Of a stretch of 32,825 bases of DNA, positions 32,746 to 32,825 are shown in pieces. The position numbers were made by a program, and so were the translations under genes. The first letter of the stretch is position 1, and every line of letters starts with the position of its first letter. The DNA comes from JAIVHC01 sp049975505. Lineage in GTDB: Bacteria > Desulfobacterota > Desulfuromonadia > Desulfuromonadales > Desulfuromonadaceae. The notes below the pieces were generated by a model. That model was not told the DNA's origin. It saw only the letters and a program-made list of their open reading frames with translations, and made no database searches. Where the stretch lies: positions 1 through 32,825 of the forward strand of contig JBNGCY010000021.1 of assembly GCA_049975505.1 (NCBI GenBank), written 5' to 3'.

Positions 32746-32766
32746 GGGGTCAAGTCTGCTTTTGAC
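32746..32766. repeat. REP-like short palindrome
   Basis: GGGGTCAAGTCTGCTTTTGAC carries GTCAA/TTGAC arms around a central loop. The leading GGGGTCAAGTCTGC resembles repeats I recall flanking REP-associated (Y1) transposases in Desulfobacterota. No such transposase is visible here. Confidence 0.35.
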
Positions 32767-32825
32767 TAACCTTAAGTGTAAGAATTTGACGCGTTGTTTA
32801 CAAAATTCCATAATCTGGCAAGGAG

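Overview
The window looks like chromosomal DNA of a Gram-negative bacterium. It encodes a FadL-type outer-membrane protein, TolQ/ExbB and TolR/ExbD-like inner-membrane proteins, and bacterial-type tRNAs with encoded CCA ends. The gene mix and the long imperfect-palindromic intergenic repeats remind me of Desulfobacterota (Desulfuromonas/Geobacter-like). The mix includes an AcuC-like deacetylase, a MEMO-family protein, a DUF77 thiamine-binding protein, DUF2835 and an oleABCD cluster. I ran no phylogeny, so this placement is only a moderate-confidence inference. A run of exactly 100 N at 6840-6939 marks a scaffold join, so the source is a draft or metagenome assembly.

Layout. 1-3970 is a tightly packed plus-strand operon for DNA/nucleotide repair and housekeeping: a Cys-tailed unknown protein, an Ogt-like methyltransferase, a PaaI-like thioesterase, RmuC, MutT and a YfcE-like phosphodiesterase. 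A terminator follows. 4088-6839 holds a LapA-like membrane protein, an ExbB/ExbD pair and a 6-phosphofructokinase cut by the gap. Beyond the gap a cation diffusion facilitator (also cut) and an unknown gene run leftward. 7723-9179 carries yacG and the queuosine-precursor genes queD and queE. yhbY-rsmD-coaD run leftward at 9188-10565. 10767-12888 pairs a histone-deacetylase-family protein with an unknown 285-aa protein and a 30-aa membrane peptide. Then come fadL, a Na+/phosphate symporter, tRNA-Leu, a KefB-like antiporter, a thiamine-binding protein, tRNA-Cys, a MEMO-family gene and gltX.

22011-27459 reads leftward. A DUF2835 gene lies next to a complete oleA-oleB-oleC-oleD operon for head-to-head long-chain olefin synthesis, with a small unknown gene in front. 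OleA condenses two acyl chains (the OleA beta-keto acid product is reduced by OleD), OleC forms the beta-lactone and OleB decarboxylates it to the alkene. An unknown membrane-anchored protein and a PilZ (c-di-GMP) protein follow.

29234-29399 is a tRNA-Gln/tRNA-Glu pair. A P4-type tyrosine integrase lies directly downstream of tRNA-Glu and opens an integrative element that continues past the window end. Its visible cargo is a ribbon-helix-helix-like regulator, two small related proteins, a small reading frame with no ordinary start codon, and a 331-aa unknown protein. Several structured intergenic repeats, at about 13012-13146, 21770-22005 and 28976-29076, are not explained by genes.
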